In this document: one piece after another, positions 16,799 to 25,656 of the stretch
How positions within the stretch are numbered: the first letter of the stretch is position 1
Layout: every line of letters begins with the position of its first letter
The notes under the pieces: generated by a model
Seen by the model: only the letters and a program-made list of their open reading frames with translations
What the model was told of the DNA's origin: nothing
Database searches by the model: none
NCBI GenBank assembly: GCA_040772905.1
Contig: JAXGXJ010000008.1
Coordinates: 62,001-126,000, forward strand
Length of the DNA: 64,000 bases
Source of the DNA: JAXGXJ01 sp040772905
GTDB taxonomy: Bacteria > Actinomycetota > Thermoleophilia > RBG-16-64-13
Direction of reading: 5' to 3'
Translations under genes and position numbers: made by a program

Positions 16799-17329
16799 AT
16801 GGCTGGCGGAGGCATCTGGCATCGCACGCTCGTGTATTTCGGTCTCGCCGATGAGGACGACGACTACGAGGACGAGACGTTCACCTCGCAACCGGATATC
16901 GAGTCCACCTATCGGGAGCGTCCGAACGTGCGCAAGATCGAGCGTACCTCGCGGCGGCGGCAGAGCTCAGACTTCGACGATATCTTCGCCGAGGAGTCAC
17001 GCTCGCAGCGAGCCTCCGTGCGTCCTCTGCCCACCCCGGTCGAGCAGCCGCAGGTGCGCGTGCACTTGGTCATGCCCAAGAACTTCAACGACGCGCAGCT
17101 CATCGCTGACAAGTTCAAATCGGACATCCCGGTCATCATCAACCTGCAGGCCAGCGAGACCGACCTGGCCAAACGGCTCATCGATTTCGCCAGTGGCCTC
17201 ACCTATGCCCTCGACGGAGGCATGCAACGGGTGGCCGACAAGGTGTTCCTGCTGACTCCCAAGAACGTGGAGGTGTCGGCCGAGGAACGTCAGCGTCTCA
17301 TCGAGAAGGGCTTCTACAACCAGTCCTAG
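16799..17329 (+). CDS. sepF: Cell division protein SepF
   Basis: Z-ring membrane anchor that binds the FtsZ C-terminal peptide and shapes the septum. In the 176 residues there is an N-terminal amphipathic helix region, an acidic linker (ADEDDDYEDE), and the SepF core from about residue 80 (VHLVMPKNFNDAQLIADKF, then a region with DFASGLTYALDGGMQRV, VFLLTPKNVEVS). A strong Shine-Dalgarno sequence AAGGAGG is present. In Actinomycetota lacking FtsA, SepF is the main FtsZ tether, consistent with no ftsA being seen in this dcw cluster. Confidence 0.95.
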   Translation: MAGGGIWHRTLVYFGLADEDDDYEDETFTSQPDIESTYRERPNVRKIERTSRRRQSSDFDDIFAEESRSQRASVRPLPTPVEQPQVRVHLVMPKNFNDAQLIADKFKSDIPVIINLQASETDLAKRLIDFASGLTYALDGGMQRVADKVFLLTPKNVEVSAEERQRLIEKGFYNQS

Positions 17330-17368
17330 TCGAAACTCGTGACTGGAACGCGACTGGACCAACTTCAG

Positions 17369-17391
17369 CAGGCCGGTGTGATGCCGGCCTG
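17369..17391 (+). other. Perfect hairpin between sepF and proC
   Basis: CAGGCCGG and CCGGCCTG form an 8-bp perfect stem around a 7-base loop. No U-tract follows; TCTACTAT comes next, whose TACTAT (17394-17399) could be a -10 for proC. It may act as a weak terminator for the dcw operon or as an operator; the sequence alone does not decide. Confidence 0.4.
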
Positions 17392-17412
17392 TCTACTATG
17401 ACGGGAGATGCG

Positions 17413-18237
17413 ATGGGAACGACGGTCGGCGTCATCGGCACGGGCAACATGGGGGGCGCGCTGGTCCGCGGTTGGCTGCGCTGTGCGGACTCACCTCTCA
17501 CTTTCCTTGTGTACGACGTCATCACCGAGCGGGTGGAGGCGCTTGCCGAAGACGCGCGGGTGACTGTCGCGGGCAGTGTGGACGAGGTCGCGGCAGCCGA
17601 TGTGATCCTGTTGGTGGTGAAGCCGAAGGATGTCGGCAGTGTCCTGGCCGGGCTGCGTCCGCGGTTGGGCGAGGACAAGATGGTAGTGTCGTCGGCTGCC
17701 GGGGTGGCTCTGGAGACGGTCCGCGCAGCCGCGGGGCCGGCACCGGCCGTGTTCCGCATCATGCCCAACCTGGGTGTGGAGGTGGGCGAGGGCGTGGTGG
17801 CGGTGGCGGCTGAGCCCGGGGCTGCGCCCGAGACGGTCGCGGCAGTCTGCGCCCTGCTGGACCCCTTGGGTCTCGTCCAGGTGGTAGGCGAAGACCTCTT
17901 CGACGCCGTGACCGCGGCGTCCGGCTCCTCCATCGCCTTCTTGGCGCTGATGCTGGAGGCTATGGAGGACGGCGCCGTCCGCGCGGGACTTCCACGTCCC
18001 ACGGCGCGGGCCTTCATCAGACAGACGGCGCTGGCCGGCGCTCTGCTGCTGCGCCAGCACGAGGGCTCGGCGGCCGATATTAAAGACCAGGTCTCATCTC
18101 CGGCGGGCACCACCATCGCGGGCTTGGCTGCGCTGGAGGACGCCGGCGTGAGAGGGGCTCTCATGCGTGCTGTGGAGCAGGCTGCCGAGCGGGGACGGGC
18201 GCTGCGAGACGCCGCCCGCCCGCGCGTGCTTGAATAG
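17413..18237 (+). CDS. proC: Pyrroline-5-carboxylate reductase ProC
   Basis: Last step of proline synthesis, NAD(P)H-dependent. The 274 residues begin with the Rossmann motif VGVIGTGNMGGALVRGW. LVVKPKDV, the FRIMPNLGVEVGEGVVA block, GSSIAFLALMLEAMEDGAVRAGL and SPAGTTIAGLAALEDAGVRGAL are the C-terminal ProC signature. ATG 17413 was preferred over ATG 17398 because GGGAG lies just upstream and the conserved region starts there. Placement between sepF and divIVA is common in Gram-positive bacteria. Confidence 0.95.
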   Translation: MGTTVGVIGTGNMGGALVRGWLRCADSPLTFLVYDVITERVEALAEDARVTVAGSVDEVAAADVILLVVKPKDVGSVLAGLRPRLGEDKMVVSSAAGVALETVRAAAGPAPAVFRIMPNLGVEVGEGVVAVAAEPGAAPETVAAVCALLDPLGLVQVVGEDLFDAVTAASGSSIAFLALMLEAMEDGAVRAGLPRPTARAFIRQTALAGALLLRQHEGSAADIKDQVSSPAGTTIAGLAALEDAGVRGALMRAVEQAAERGRALRDAARPRVLE

Positions 18238-18313
18238 AGACGTCTGGACCAATAGAGTGACAAAAAGCAGCTGATCGCCCGGGAGCGGGCCATCCCAGGG
18301 AAGGGTGAGCCAC

Positions 18314-19483
18314 ATGAAAGTCACGCCTCTCGACATACGGCGCAAAGAGTTCAAGAGATCCATGCGCGGCTACGCCGATGAGGAGGTGGATATCTTTCTC
18401 GACGAAGTGGCCGACGAGTTCGAGCGCCTGTATCAGGAGAACGCCGAGATGCAGGACCGCCTACAGCGTTTGGAAGAGCAATTGGCCTCGCACGCGCAGC
18501 TGAAGGCGGCATTGGAGAAGACCCTGGTCTCCGCACAGCTGCAGGCCGATCAGATGACGGCCAACGCCCGCAAGGAATCCGAACTCATCATGCGCGACGC
18601 CGAGCTGAAAGCTCGGGACATCGTCAGCGAGTCGTACAGTGAGACCCAGAGGGTCCAGCAGACCCTTGTGCAGCTGAAGCATCTGGAGGAGGACTTCCGC
18701 TTCAAGTTCCGCTCTCTGCTGGAGGCCCACCTCAAGCTCCTCAACGACGCGCCCATCGCGGTGCAGGGCGCTGAGGCAGTCTTGGCACCGGCGCTCAAGA
18801 ACGACACGGCCGCGCTCACGCCTGCCGAGGTGCGCGATGGGCAGCCTGAAGCTCAGCCCGACTCTGCGCCCGCGGCGGCGGTAGCCCCGCCGGCGGTAGC
18901 CCCGCCCGCGGTAGCCCCGCCGGCGGAGACCTCCGACCTGGTGGCGCCCCCCGGTGTCACTGCCGACGGAGAGCAGTCCGGCGCCGCACCCAAACCTGAG
19001 CGGACCGTCATCTATCGCCGCGTCAGTGCCGGAGAGGAGGCTGTCACGCAGCAGGCGGAGCGCGCCGCTGACATAGGCGGCCAGGCCCGGTCGAGCTCCA
19101 TCTGGCCCACCGAGGAGCCGCAGAGCTCCGATCTTCTCTCCACGACGAGAGCAGCCGCGGCCATGGCGGCGGCGGAGGAAGATGTGCCGACCCAGGAGAC
19201 CGAGGCGCCGATCCCGGTGAGCAGCTCCATGTACGCTGAATCGCGGGAGGCGTACGAAGCGGTGGCCGCCGAGGGCGTTCCCGACGCACCCCAGGTCGAG
19301 GAGAGCGAGTCTGCCGAAGCCGCTGAGGTCGAAGAGCCCCCCGCGATGGAGACATATCGCGATGACAGCGAGGAGCGGCCTGTGCGCGGGTTCTTCTTCG
19401 GGCGCCAAGTGGACGACCTGGACGACTCTTTCGTCACCTCGGAGACGCAGAAGAACGAGAAGGGGCGCGACTTCGAGTGGTAG
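18314..19483 (+). CDS. divIVA: DivIVA/Wag31-like polar and septal scaffold
   Basis: Coiled-coil protein that binds curved membrane and marks division sites or poles. Of 389 residues, the first 60 are the DivIVA domain (VTPLDIRRKEFKRSMRGYAD then EEVDIFLDEVADEFE), followed by a long coiled coil to about residue 140. The rest is a disordered acidic/Pro-Ala region of over 200 residues, far longer than in Bacillus, containing three perfect VAPPA repeats. ATG 18314 was preferred over GTG 18305 because the upstream AAGGG is too close to the GTG. The C-terminal tail has no recognised domain. Confidence 0.93.
   Translation: MKVTPLDIRRKEFKRSMRGYADEEVDIFLDEVADEFERLYQENAEMQDRLQRLEEQLASHAQLKAALEKTLVSAQLQADQMTANARKESELIMRDAELKARDIVSESYSETQRVQQTLVQLKHLEEDFRFKFRSLLEAHLKLLNDAPIAVQGAEAVLAPALKNDTAALTPAEVRDGQPEAQPDSAPAAAVAPPAVAPPAVAPPAETSDLVAPPGVTADGEQSGAAPKPERTVIYRRVSAGEEAVTQQAERAADIGGQARSSSIWPTEEPQSSDLLSTTRAAAAMAAAEEDVPTQETEAPIPVSSSMYAESREAYEAVAAEGVPDAPQVEESESAEAAEVEEPPAMETYRDDSEERPVRGFFFGRQVDDLDDSFVTSETQKNEKGRDFEW
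18881..18925 (+). repeat. Three 15-bp tandem repeats in divIVA
   Basis: Units GTAGCCCCGCCGGCG, GTAGCCCCGCCCGCG and GTAGCCCCGCCGGCG lie in register and encode VAPPA three times in the disordered linker. Unit 2 differs from units 1 and 3 at one base. In-frame slippage repeats like this can vary between strains. Confidence 0.85.
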
Positions 19484-19492
19484 ACGGGGCGC

Positions 19493-19822
19493 GTGGACGC
19501 AAGCGCTGACCCGGGCCCGGCCGTGCGCCGGGGTCACGACGCGCTGCTGGTGGGGTTCCGGGTGAGCCCCTCGGCGGCGAAGACGGCAGTGCGCGGCTTG
19601 TACGGCGAGCGCATCAAGGTCTCTGTCAACGCGCCGCCTGAGGACGGCAGGGCCAACGCGGAGCTTGTCGAGGCTCTCGTGCGATGGATGGGACTGGAAA
19701 GGGCTAACATCCGTATCGACAGCGGACACGCCAGCCGGGACAAGGTAGTCGCGTTCACGCACATAGACGAGGCGGGATTGCGGGACAAGCTCGCGGCCCT
19801 TGTACGAGGGGATGCACGGTGA
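19493..19822 (+). CDS. DUF167 (YggU family) protein
   Basis: Small protein of 109 residues with the family blocks FRVSPSAAKTAVRGLYGERIKVSVNAPPEDGRANAELVEAL and SGHASRDKVV. No biochemical function is established for the family. GTG 19493 gives a start 9 bases after the divIVA stop. In many Gram-positive genomes it lies near proC, divIVA or yggT, so the location fits, probably as part of the division-to-lspA transcript. Confidence 0.9.
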   Translation: MDASADPGPAVRRGHDALLVGFRVSPSAAKTAVRGLYGERIKVSVNAPPEDGRANAELVEALVRWMGLERANIRIDSGHASRDKVVAFTHIDEAGLRDKLAALVRGDAR

Positions 19823-19837
19823 GGAGAGAATGAGGCC

Positions 19838-20197
19838 ATGGATCGCGATGGATTGAGAGAGCGACTCCTGGCGGAGCGCGCCCGACTGGTCTCCGAGGTG
19901 GCCGATCTCGATGCCGACTTGTCGGAATCTTTGGAGGAGTCATCGGAGGAGAGTCCTTATGACCAGCACATGGCCGAGACCGCGGCCGTCACGCTCGATC
20001 GCGAGATCGATTTGAGTCTGGAGGAGAACCTGCAGGCGTCCATCGGTCAGATCGATCGTGCCCTCCACAAGCTTGACAACGACACTTACGGCTTGTGTGA
20101 CAACTGTGGTGCCGCGATCCCGTCCGGCCGCCTGGAGGCCAACCCGTTCGCCTCTTTGTGCATCGAATGCAAGCGGCAAGAAGAGCGGAACCGTTAG
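19838..20197 (+). CDS. DksA/TraR-type zinc-finger protein
   Basis: 119 residues with an N-terminal coiled coil (about 1-80) and a four-cysteine zinc finger, C87, C90, C108 and C111, in the TYGLCDNCG and SLCIECK blocks. DksA/TraR proteins bind the RNA polymerase secondary channel. However, short Gram-positive members next to lspA (YteA-like) are not experimentally defined, so a general RNA polymerase accessory role is inference. ATG 19838 has GAGAATGAGG upstream. It lies 19 bases before lspA. Confidence 0.88.
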   Translation: MDRDGLRERLLAERARLVSEVADLDADLSESLEESSEESPYDQHMAETAAVTLDREIDLSLEENLQASIGQIDRALHKLDNDTYGLCDNCGAAIPSGRLEANPFASLCIECKRQEERNR

Positions 20198-20216
20198 TCC
20201 GGTGAGGTTGGATGTC

Positions 20217-20741
20217 ATGCGGTTCGGGCCGGAACACCTGGCCACGCGCCGTCGGACCATACTCAAGTGGGCCCTTCTCGCGGTCGCGCTCGCGTTGGCG
20301 CTGGCGGTGGACCTGGTCACCAAGTATCTGGCCGAGCAGAATCTCGTGGTGGGTGAGGTCCACCAGATCCTCTCCTTCTTCGCCCTGCAGCGGACTCGCA
20401 ACACCGGCGTGGCCTTCGGCCTGCTGAGCGGCGGGGGAACGCTCATCATCGTCGCCAACGTGGTGGCCATGCTCATCGTGCTGGCCTACGTGTTCTTGGA
20501 GCGGCGTCCCATCCTGGGCGGGGTGAGCGGCGGCCTGATCATCGGTGGGAGTCTGGGCAACTTGGTGCAGCGCATAGCCGAGGGCAAGGTCACCGATTTC
20601 ATGAAGTTCCCCTACTGGCCCAATTTCAACATGGCCGACGTCTTCTTGGTGGTGGGCATCGCCGCTGTGTTCCTGGGGCTGGTGGTGGAGACCGTCCGTG
20701 TGTACAAGGCCGGTCGGGGGGAGACCCCGGCCGCCCGCTGA
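20217..20741 (+). CDS. lspA: Lipoprotein signal peptidase LspA
   Basis: Aspartic membrane protease that removes signal peptides from diacylglyceryl-modified prolipoproteins. The 174 residues form four membrane segments with the two catalytic-Asp blocks: LAVDLVTKYLAEQNL near residue 30 leading to TRNTGVAFGLL, then GNLVQRIAEGKVTDFM and FNMADVFLVVG. ATG 20217 was chosen because GAGGT lies 8 bases upstream and the preceding codons are not conserved. The lspA-pseudouridine synthase pair that follows (2-base gap) is standard. A client lipoprotein is encoded at 44863. Confidence 0.94.
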   Translation: MRFGPEHLATRRRTILKWALLAVALALALAVDLVTKYLAEQNLVVGEVHQILSFFALQRTRNTGVAFGLLSGGGTLIIVANVVAMLIVLAYVFLERRPILGGVSGGLIIGGSLGNLVQRIAEGKVTDFMKFPYWPNFNMADVFLVVGIAAVFLGLVVETVRVYKAGRGETPAAR

Positions 20742-20743
20742 CC

Positions 20744-21679
20744 ATGAGCGAAGCGCGGGGCGAGATCACTCTTGTGGTGGGGGAGGCGGAGGCCGGCCGT
20801 CGCCTGGACGTGGTATTGGGTGAGCGGGGCGAGTTGGGCAGCCGGTCTCAGGTGGCCGCCCTCGTGCGCGACGGCGCCGTGACTGTGGATGGCAAGGCGC
20901 GGCCCAAGAGCTTCCTTCTGGCGCAAGGCCAGACTGTGGTCGTCCGCGTGCCACAAGCGACGACGCCCAGCCTGGCTGCGGAGTCCCTGCCCGTGGAGGT
21001 GGTCTTCGAGGATCGCTGGCTCCTGGTGGTGGACAAACCAGCCGGAATGGCCGTGCACCCTTCGCGTGGTCATTCCACCGGAACGCTGGTGAACGCGCTG
21101 CTGGGCCATGGGTTGGCCGGAGGGGAAGACTATCGACCGGGCATCGTCCACCGATTGGACAAGGACACCTCGGGGTTGCTGGTGGTGGCCAAGAACGCCG
21201 AGATCCACCGTCGCCTGGTGCAGATGATGCGCGTGCGCTCCATCGATCGTCGTTACCTGGCTCTGGTGCACGGCGCGATCACGGCTGAGACGGGCACCAT
21301 CGACGCGCCCGTGGGGAGAGACCAGGCTCGGCGGCTGTCCATGACCATCGGGGGCGCGGCCGCGCGGCCGGCGGTGACCCACTTCCGGGTCATGGAGCGC
21401 TTGGGCGACTTCACCTTGTTGGAGGCTCGTCTCGAGACGGGTCGCACACATCAGATACGCGTGCATCTGCTGGGCATAGGCCATCCGGTGGTGGGGGATC
21501 CCACCTACGCGCGCCGCGATCCCCTGGGCTTGGGTCGGCAGTTCTTGCACAGCTACCGACTCTCGTTCGTCCATCCGGCCACCGGGGAGGAGCTGCACGT
21601 GGAGTCGGGACTGCCTGCCGACCTGGCCTCTCTCCTGGCTCGGCTGCGGACTGAGGCTCAAGCCGACGACCGCGACTAG
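20744..21679 (+). CDS. RluA-family 23S rRNA pseudouridine synthase
   Basis: 311 residues: an N-terminal S4 RNA-binding domain (GRRLDVVLGE.., SRSQVAALVRDGAVTVDG, about 14-75) and the RluA catalytic domain with HRLDKDTSGLLVVAKN, whose Asp is the nucleophile. ETGRTHQIRVHLLGIGHPVVGDPTY follows. This architecture matches RluD, which modifies helix 69 of 23S rRNA, but RluD/RluB-like specificity cannot be settled from sequence. Start ATG lies 2 bases after the lspA stop. Confidence 0.94.
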   Translation: MSEARGEITLVVGEAEAGRRLDVVLGERGELGSRSQVAALVRDGAVTVDGKARPKSFLLAQGQTVVVRVPQATTPSLAAESLPVEVVFEDRWLLVVDKPAGMAVHPSRGHSTGTLVNALLGHGLAGGEDYRPGIVHRLDKDTSGLLVVAKNAEIHRRLVQMMRVRSIDRRYLALVHGAITAETGTIDAPVGRDQARRLSMTIGGAAARPAVTHFRVMERLGDFTLLEARLETGRTHQIRVHLLGIGHPVVGDPTYARRDPLGLGRQFLHSYRLSFVHPATGEELHVESGLPADLASLLARLRTEAQADDRD

Positions 21680-21774
21680 GCGCACCCGGGCATGGACGGG
21701 TGCACGGCTGGGTAGAACGCCGGACAGGAAGAGCTGTCGACCGGGTGTCGACCACAGTGAGAGAGGCTGACGTC

Positions 21775-22704
21775 ATGGAGAAGCGGCGCATGGGGACCCG
21801 CGGGCCGGGGGTGTCGGTGCTGGGCCTGGGCTGCAACAACTTCGGCATGAAGCTGGACGAGGCTCAGAGCCGTGAGGTTGTGGAAGCTGCGCTTGCCGCC
21901 GGCGTGACCCACTTCGACACGGCGGAGAGCTATGGCGGCGGCCGCTCCGAGGAGTACTTGGGGGCGGCGCTGGGCGGCAGGCGTGACCAGGTGGTCATCG
22001 CCACGAAGTTCGCAGCCCGGCCGGATGGGGAGGAGTACCGCCCGGGGCTCCTACGTCGACGCATCATGGAGGGGTGCGAGACCAGCTTGCGTCGTCTGGG
22101 GACAGACCACATCGACCTGTACTATCAGCACCATCCCGATCCTGCGGCCCCTCTGGAAGAGACGCTCGGCGCGTTGGATGAGCTGATCCAGGCCGGCAAG
22201 GTGGTGCACGCCGGCTGTTCCAACTTCAGTGCCGCACAGATCGATGAGGCGGCTCGCATCGCCGGCGAGACGCGGGGGGCCGGGTTCGCGGCGGCCCAGA
22301 TGCACTGGAACCTGCTCGAACGCCGGGTCGAGGCGGACGTGGTCCCGGCTGCGCTGCGGGCGGGGTCGGGCATCATCCCCTACTTCCCCTTGGCTTCGGG
22401 CATGCTCACAGGGAAATACGGCAAGGACGAGTTCCCGGTCGGTTCCCGCTTGGAGGCCATGCCACGCTTCCGCGGGCCAGCCACCGACGAGAACTTCGCC
22501 TACATCGAGAGGCTGCGGGTTTTCGCGGAGGAACGGGAGCACACCCTCCTGGAACTCGCGTTCGGCTGGTTGGCGGCGCAGGAGGGCGTGGCTTCCATCA
22601 TCGCCGGTGCCACCAGTGCCGCGCAGGTGGCGGTGAATGCCGCAGCGGTCACCGCATGGCGACTCACGCCCTACGATCTGCAGGCGCTCCCGACGCGAGA
22701 GTGA
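21775..22704 (+). CDS. Aldo/keto reductase
   Basis: NAD(P)H-dependent (beta/alpha)8 oxidoreductase of 309 residues. The catalytic tetrad is visible: Asp in FDTAESYGGG, Tyr in the same block, Lys in VIATKFAARP and His in DLYYQHHPDP. The C-terminal GATSAAQVAVNAAA block forms the cofactor phosphate site. The substrate is not predictable; the family reduces sugar and small-molecule carbonyls. ATG 21775 begins the conserved region and has GAGAGG upstream. It is flanked by rRNA modification and HAD genes, so context gives no pathway. Confidence 0.9.
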   Translation: MEKRRMGTRGPGVSVLGLGCNNFGMKLDEAQSREVVEAALAAGVTHFDTAESYGGGRSEEYLGAALGGRRDQVVIATKFAARPDGEEYRPGLLRRRIMEGCETSLRRLGTDHIDLYYQHHPDPAAPLEETLGALDELIQAGKVVHAGCSNFSAAQIDEAARIAGETRGAGFAAAQMHWNLLERRVEADVVPAALRAGSGIIPYFPLASGMLTGKYGKDEFPVGSRLEAMPRFRGPATDENFAYIERLRVFAEEREHTLLELAFGWLAAQEGVASIIAGATSAAQVAVNAAAVTAWRLTPYDLQALPTRE

Positions 22705-22773
22705 GCGCTGCCGGGGATGGAGACCGGCTCCTCCGCGCGGCCGGGGCGGTCCGGGGCGCCGAGGGCTACATGC

Positions 22774-22779
22774 TAGACT
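22774..22779 (+). promoter_or_regulatory. Extended -10 before the HAD phosphatase gene
   Basis: TGCTAGACT is an extended -10 whose TAGACT ends 9 bases before GTG 22789. No Shine-Dalgarno sequence lies between, so the message may be leaderless or nearly so. GCTAG and CTAGC (22772-22785) form a 5-bp inverted repeat across the element, a possible operator. Confidence 0.4.
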
Positions 22780-22788
22780 GCTAGCACT

Positions 22789-23550
22789 GTGGCCGACGAG
22801 ATCCACACACCTACGCTGGAGAACCAGTCGACTGAATATGCGCCGGGAGCGCAGGTCGAAGCCGTGCCCGGCGATGAGACGCGGCCGAGCGAAGAAGACC
22901 CCAGAGCTCTCGCCTTCTTCGATCTCGACGGCACCCTGGTGAGCGGCAACACTCAGGCCTTGTTGATACGCTTCTTGCGTTCCGCCCGCGTGGTCAGCCG
23001 CCGCTTCGTGGCTCAAGCCGTCCTATGGTTCGTGGGCTACAAGTTGGGTCTGGTGAAGGTGTCGGAGGAAGAACGGGCGAAGAGCGCCTCCATGCTCACC
23101 GGGCTGAGCGTAAAAGAGGTCGACCGCGCCATCAGCCAGTTCGTCGAGGCACAGCTGCTGCCTCGCCTGCACACCGGGGCCCTGGCGGCGCTGCGTGAGC
23201 ATCAGGAGGCGGGCGACCGAGTGGTGATCGTCTCGGCTGCGCTCGACCCCGTGGTGAGATGGCTGGCGACCGACCTTGGTGTGAGTGATTTCGTCGGAGC
23301 GCCGTGTGAGGTGGTTGGTGGTATCTACACCGGCAGGCTCTCGGGGCTGAGCCCGCACGGGCGACAGAAGGCCGAGGTGGCGCTTGACTTCATGCAGCGC
23401 TTCGGCGCCCATCCCGATGAGTGCTGGGCCTATGCCGACCATGCCAGCGACGAGGCTCTTCTGCGCGCGGTGGGACATCCGGTGGCGGTGCGTCCCAAAC
23501 CGGGCCTGGAGAAGCTGGCGCGGGCCGCCGGTTGGCCCATTCTTCCCTGA
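22789..23550 (+). CDS. HAD-superfamily IB phosphatase (SerB-like)
   Basis: 253 residues. HAD motif I FFDLDGTLVSGN has the nucleophile and acid Asp at 45 and 47. A helical cap follows, then motif II VVIVSAALDP and the motif III/IV region KAEVALDF.. and AYADHASDEALLRAVGHPVAV. HAD-IB members include phosphoserine phosphatase and CicA-like proteins that hydrolyse phosphoethanolamine-type or lipid phosphates, so the substrate is open. The first 35 residues are acidic and probably disordered. GTG 22789 is used with no Shine-Dalgarno sequence, consistent with the -10 just upstream. Confidence 0.87.
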   Translation: MADEIHTPTLENQSTEYAPGAQVEAVPGDETRPSEEDPRALAFFDLDGTLVSGNTQALLIRFLRSARVVSRRFVAQAVLWFVGYKLGLVKVSEEERAKSASMLTGLSVKEVDRAISQFVEAQLLPRLHTGALAALREHQEAGDRVVIVSAALDPVVRWLATDLGVSDFVGAPCEVVGGIYTGRLSGLSPHGRQKAEVALDFMQRFGAHPDECWAYADHASDEALLRAVGHPVAVRPKPGLEKLARAAGWPILP

Positions 23551-23572
23551 CCTACGACCCCAGGAGGTTACG

Positions 23573-25615
23573 ATGGCGGATCTGTTCCCCGATGAAGCGG
23601 CTCGGGATCAGGACCCGGACGCTCTGGCCGTCGACACGCTCAAGACTCTCGCCATCGACGCTGTGGAGAAGGCCAACTCCGGTCATCCGGGCATGCCCAT
23701 GGGGGCGGCGCCCATGGCTCACGTGCTGTGGACGCGTCACCTGAAGTACGATCCCGCCCATCCGGCGTGGCCCGACCGCGATCGCTTCGTTCTCAGCGCC
23801 GGACACGGCTCGATGCTGCTGTATGGGCTCCTGCATCTGGCCGGGTTCGGTCTGGGCATCGAGGAATTGCAGGCGTTCCGGCAGTGGGGTAGTCGCACTC
23901 CGGGCCATCCTGAATACGGTCACACCCCCGGAGTGGAGACCACCACGGGTCCTCTGGGAGCGGGCTGCGCGAACGCAGTGGGCATGGCCATGGCGGAGGC
24001 TTTCCTGGCGGCCACCTTCAACCGCCCGGGACGTGAGGTGGTGGATCATTTCACCTATGCGCTGGTAGGCGACGGTGATCTCATGGAAGGGGTGAGCGCC
24101 GAGGCTGCCTCGCTCGCGGGACACCTGGGCCTGGGTAAGCTCATCTTCCTCTACGACGACAACCAGATCTCCATCGAGGGCGGCACGGGACTGGCTTTCA
24201 CCGAGGATGTGGGCGCCCGCTTCGAGGCCTACGGGTGGCAGGTGCTCACTGTGGCCGACGGCACCGATATGGACGCCATCGACAGGGCAATCGCGGCGGC
24301 ACGGGCAGAGACGGGCAGGCCTTCTCTCGTCAAGATCCGCACCGTCATCGGGGCGGGCAGTCCCAATAAACAGGGCACGGCCGCCTGCCACGGCTCGCCG
24401 CTGGGGGCCGACGAAGCCCGGCTGACCAAGGAGGCCATCGGTTGGCCCAGCGACCTCCAGTTCGCGGTTCCCGTCGCCGTGCGCGAACTGTATGCGGCGC
24501 GCGCCGCCCCGGGGGCGCGCGCGCACGACGAGTGGCTGGCCGGCGTGGCTGCCTACCGAGCCGAACACCCTCAGCTTGCGGCGCAGTGGGAGGCGGCCCT
24601 GGCCGGGCGTTTGCCGGACGGCTGGCAGGACTCTCTGCCCGTCTTCACGCCGGGCGATAAGATCGCCACCCGGTCGGCCTCGGGTAAGGTCCTCAACGCG
24701 TTGGCCCCGCTTCTGCCCACGCTGGTGGGCGGTTCGGCCGACCTGGCCCCGTCCAACAACACCTACCTCAGCGGCTTGGGTGATCTACAGGCGGGCGCGT
24801 ACGCGGGGCGCAATGTGCGCTTCGGGGTGCGCGAGCACGGCATGGGCGGCATCCTCAACGGTATGGCTCTGCACGGCGGCCTGTTCGTGTATGGCGGCAC
24901 CTTCTTCGTCTTCTCCGATTACATGCGGCCCGCCATACGACTGGCGGCGCTCTCGGGCATCCCCGTGACCTACGTGTTCACGCACGACAGCATCGGCCTG
25001 GGGGAAGACGGGCCCACCCATCAACCCATCGAGCATCTGGCCTCGTTGCGGGCCATGCCCGGTCTCACTCTCATCCGGCCCAGCGATGCCACCGAGACGG
25101 CTCTCGCGTGGCGGATGGCGCTGGAGCGCCGGCAGGGACCCACAGCTCTGGTGCTCACCCGGCAGAACCTGCCCGTGCTCGACCGCTCGGTGTTGGCGCC
25201 TGCTGAAGGGGTCTTGCGCGGCGGTTATGTGCTCAAGGACGCACTGGGTGGTACGCCCGAGGTGATCATCATCGCTACGGGCTCGGAGGTGGCCATCGCC
25301 CTGGAGGCGGAGGCTCTTCTGGCTGCTGAAGGTAGGGCTGTGAGGGTCGTGGCATTGCCCAGCTGGGGGGTGTTCCAGGAGCAGGATGCCGAGTATCGGG
25401 AGCGGGTCCTGCCCGGCGCGGTCAAGGCGCGAGTGGCGGTGGAAGCCGGCGCCGCCTTCGGTTGGGAACGGTATGTGGGCATGCGGGGGAGAGTAGTGGG
25501 TATAGACCACTTCGGTGCATCCGCTCCGGCCGACGTGCTGTATCGCGAGTTCGGGCTCACCGCCGAGAACGTGGCCGCACAGGCGCGCATGGCGATGGCG
25601 GATGTCTCTTGCTAG
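23573..25615 (+). CDS. tkt: Transketolase
   Basis: Thiamine-diphosphate enzyme moving two-carbon units between sugar phosphates. The 680 residues have the usual blocks: KANSGHPGMPMGAAPMAHVLW, SAGHGSMLLYGLLHL, HPEYGHTPGVETTTGPLG, the ThDP motif GDGDLMEGVSAEAAS..YDDN, GGSADLAPSN, FGVREHGMGGI and THDSIGLGEDGPTHQP. A strong AGGAGG precedes ATG 23573. A 9-bp GC inverted repeat (24498-24523) sits between the first and second domains at a normally variable site. First gene of the tkt-tal-zwf-opcA-pgl block found in Actinomycetota. Confidence 0.97.
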   Translation: MADLFPDEAARDQDPDALAVDTLKTLAIDAVEKANSGHPGMPMGAAPMAHVLWTRHLKYDPAHPAWPDRDRFVLSAGHGSMLLYGLLHLAGFGLGIEELQAFRQWGSRTPGHPEYGHTPGVETTTGPLGAGCANAVGMAMAEAFLAATFNRPGREVVDHFTYALVGDGDLMEGVSAEAASLAGHLGLGKLIFLYDDNQISIEGGTGLAFTEDVGARFEAYGWQVLTVADGTDMDAIDRAIAAARAETGRPSLVKIRTVIGAGSPNKQGTAACHGSPLGADEARLTKEAIGWPSDLQFAVPVAVRELYAARAAPGARAHDEWLAGVAAYRAEHPQLAAQWEAALAGRLPDGWQDSLPVFTPGDKIATRSASGKVLNALAPLLPTLVGGSADLAPSNNTYLSGLGDLQAGAYAGRNVRFGVREHGMGGILNGMALHGGLFVYGGTFFVFSDYMRPAIRLAALSGIPVTYVFTHDSIGLGEDGPTHQPIEHLASLRAMPGLTLIRPSDATETALAWRMALERRQGPTALVLTRQNLPVLDRSVLAPAEGVLRGGYVLKDALGGTPEVIIIATGSEVAIALEAEALLAAEGRAVRVVALPSWGVFQEQDAEYRERVLPGAVKARVAVEAGAAFGWERYVGMRGRVVGIDHFGASAPADVLYREFGLTAENVAAQARMAMADVSC

Positions 25616-25656
25616 AGGATCTCTCGTCGGAGAGGTGGAGAACGGAGGTTCGAAAG

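Noticed and set aside
17369..17391. Intrinsic terminator of the dcw operon
   Set aside because: The stem is good but no U-tract follows; kept only as a hairpin of unknown role.
24498..24523. Loop insertion in transketolase at a GC inverted repeat
   Set aside because: The inverted repeat is real (9 bp, 8-base loop), but the protein has normal length here, so an insertion is not shown.
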